In this document: positions 63,473 through 64,000 of the stretch, piece after piece
How the letters are laid out: each line of letters opens with the position of its first letter
How positions within the stretch are numbered: position 1 is the first letter of the stretch
Assembly: GCF_900112065.1 (NCBI RefSeq)
Contig: NZ_FOKE01000002.1
Coordinates: forward strand, 618,513-682,512
Length of the DNA stretch: 64,000 nucleotides
DNA from: Cohnella sp. OV330
Lineage (GTDB): Bacteria; Bacillota; Bacilli; Paenibacillales; Paenibacillaceae
Direction: 5' to 3'
Notes under the pieces: generated by a model
The model's database searches: none
What the model was told of the DNA's origin: nothing
Seen by the model: the letters and a program-made list of their open reading frames with translations, nothing else
Translations under genes and position numbers: made by a program

Positions 63473-64000
63473 TTAAATCACCTCCTTTCAATCGGTTAAC
63501 GAATCTGTATAGCACGAGGCTGCGCATAAGCAGCGTAAGATCGGTTTCGTAGATGGCTGCCGGACCGGGTATCTCCTTGTATTTCGACACTGCAGCGCGG
63601 ACGACCGGCATGCAAAGCCATTCGGCCATGGCGTCATCCCCGCACATCTCCTCGACCTCTCGAATGAACTGCGGCCATGAAGGGGCGAGTCGTGCGATGC
63701 CGTCCGCGCCTTGAATCCCTCTCGTCTTGCCGTTCAGCCGCACTTCGTCGGGGAGCAAGCCTTGAGTGGCTCTTCGAATCAACGCACGGTCCATGCCGTC
63801 CCTCACGTATTGATCGAGCGGCACGGACAGACAGAATTGAACGACCCTCAGATCGTTGGTGGGATCGCGATACCAGACCCCATGCCGCAGCGACAATTTT
63901 GTACCGCTCGTGCCGCTGTTCGTCCAATGATGAACCTGCTCGAATTGATCGCGGCGGGCAGAGATCATGTCGGGTAACCTCCTCCCGGACAAATCGATGC
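63432..64000 (-). CDS. Lasso-peptide cyclase C, C-terminal part (asparagine synthetase-like)
   Basis: The frame enters from the right edge and ends at 63432; about 189 codons are visible. HHWTNSGTSGTKLSLRHGVW, YRDPTNDLRVVQFCLSVPLD and LLPDEVRLNGKTRGIQGADG are typical of the C-terminal half of asparagine synthetase B-like lasso cyclases, which adenylate the ring Asp/Glu side chain and form the macrolactam. The ATP-binding part lies outside the window. Its last codons (R-L-K-G-G-D-L-N) also serve as ribosome site and start of the precursor gene. Confidence 0.9.
   Translation of the reverse strand, partial: IDLSGRRLPDMISARRDQFEQVHHWTNSGTSGTKLSLRHGVWYRDPTNDLRVVQFCLSVPLDQYVRDGMDRALIRRATQGLLPDEVRLNGKTRGIQGADGIARLAPSWPQFIREVEEMCGDDAMAEWLCMPVVRAAVSKYKEIPGPAAIYETDLTLLMRSLVLYRFVNRLKGGDLNEQRMDEAFVGSA

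Overview
The window reads as a chromosomal segment of a GC-rich, endospore-forming Gram-positive of the Paenibacillaceae (Cohnella/Paenibacillus-like; inferred, no rRNA is present). Supporting signs are strong GGAGG-type ribosome sites, TTG/GTG starts, a CIRCE-controlled groESL operon, T-box leaders, an H-type small acid-soluble spore protein, an SLH-anchored surface protein and the Bacillus-type order tsaE-tsaB-rimI-tsaD / ydiF / moaC / tat / groESL.

Region 1 (1-18.8 kb) is mostly housekeeping. It holds an MFS transporter fragment, an acetyl esterase, an mgtC remnant, groES-groEL, a chemoreceptor, an operon of formate-THF metabolism plus molybdenum-cofactor genes ending in tatA-tatC, the ABC-F protein YdiF, a methyltransferase, leuA behind two promoters and two tandem T-box riboswitches, and the t6A operon tsaE-tsaB-rimI-tsaD. 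Region 2 (18.8-38.9 kb) is a mosaic: a 51-bp hairpin repeat array, small membrane proteins, a MocR regulator, CsbD, sspH, Ku and a LigD-type polymerase (NHEJ), a c-di-AMP riboswitch before a secreted CAP-domain protein, cardiolipin synthase, a 1357-aa SLH surface protein whose 3' UTR holds a second 51-bp array, an ABC-2 transporter and several small genes.

Region 3 (about 37.6-58.3 kb, all minus strand) is one long exopolysaccharide operon. It starts from a consensus promoter carrying two GATAC-N5-GTATC operators, runs through Wzz and a BY-kinase-like protein, then an EAR-type antitermination RNA, then GalU, an initiating sugar-phosphate transferase, UDP-glucose dehydrogenase, glycosyltransferases, Wzy, Wzx, acetyltransferases and ManC, and ends with a small unnamed ORF, a VanZ-family protein and a PilZ protein.

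Region 4 (58.5-64 kb, minus strand, running off the right edge) is a lasso-peptide cluster of the paeninodin type: cyclase C (partial), a 40-aa precursor A, HPr-kinase-like K, RRE protein B1, protease B2, nucleotidyltransferase N and exporter D, closed by a strong terminator. The precursor is too short for routine gene calling and begins inside the 3' end of the cyclase gene. Its core should form a nine-residue ring closed on Asp9, with a C-terminal Ser as the expected kinase target. This is the best candidate for a new natural product in the window.
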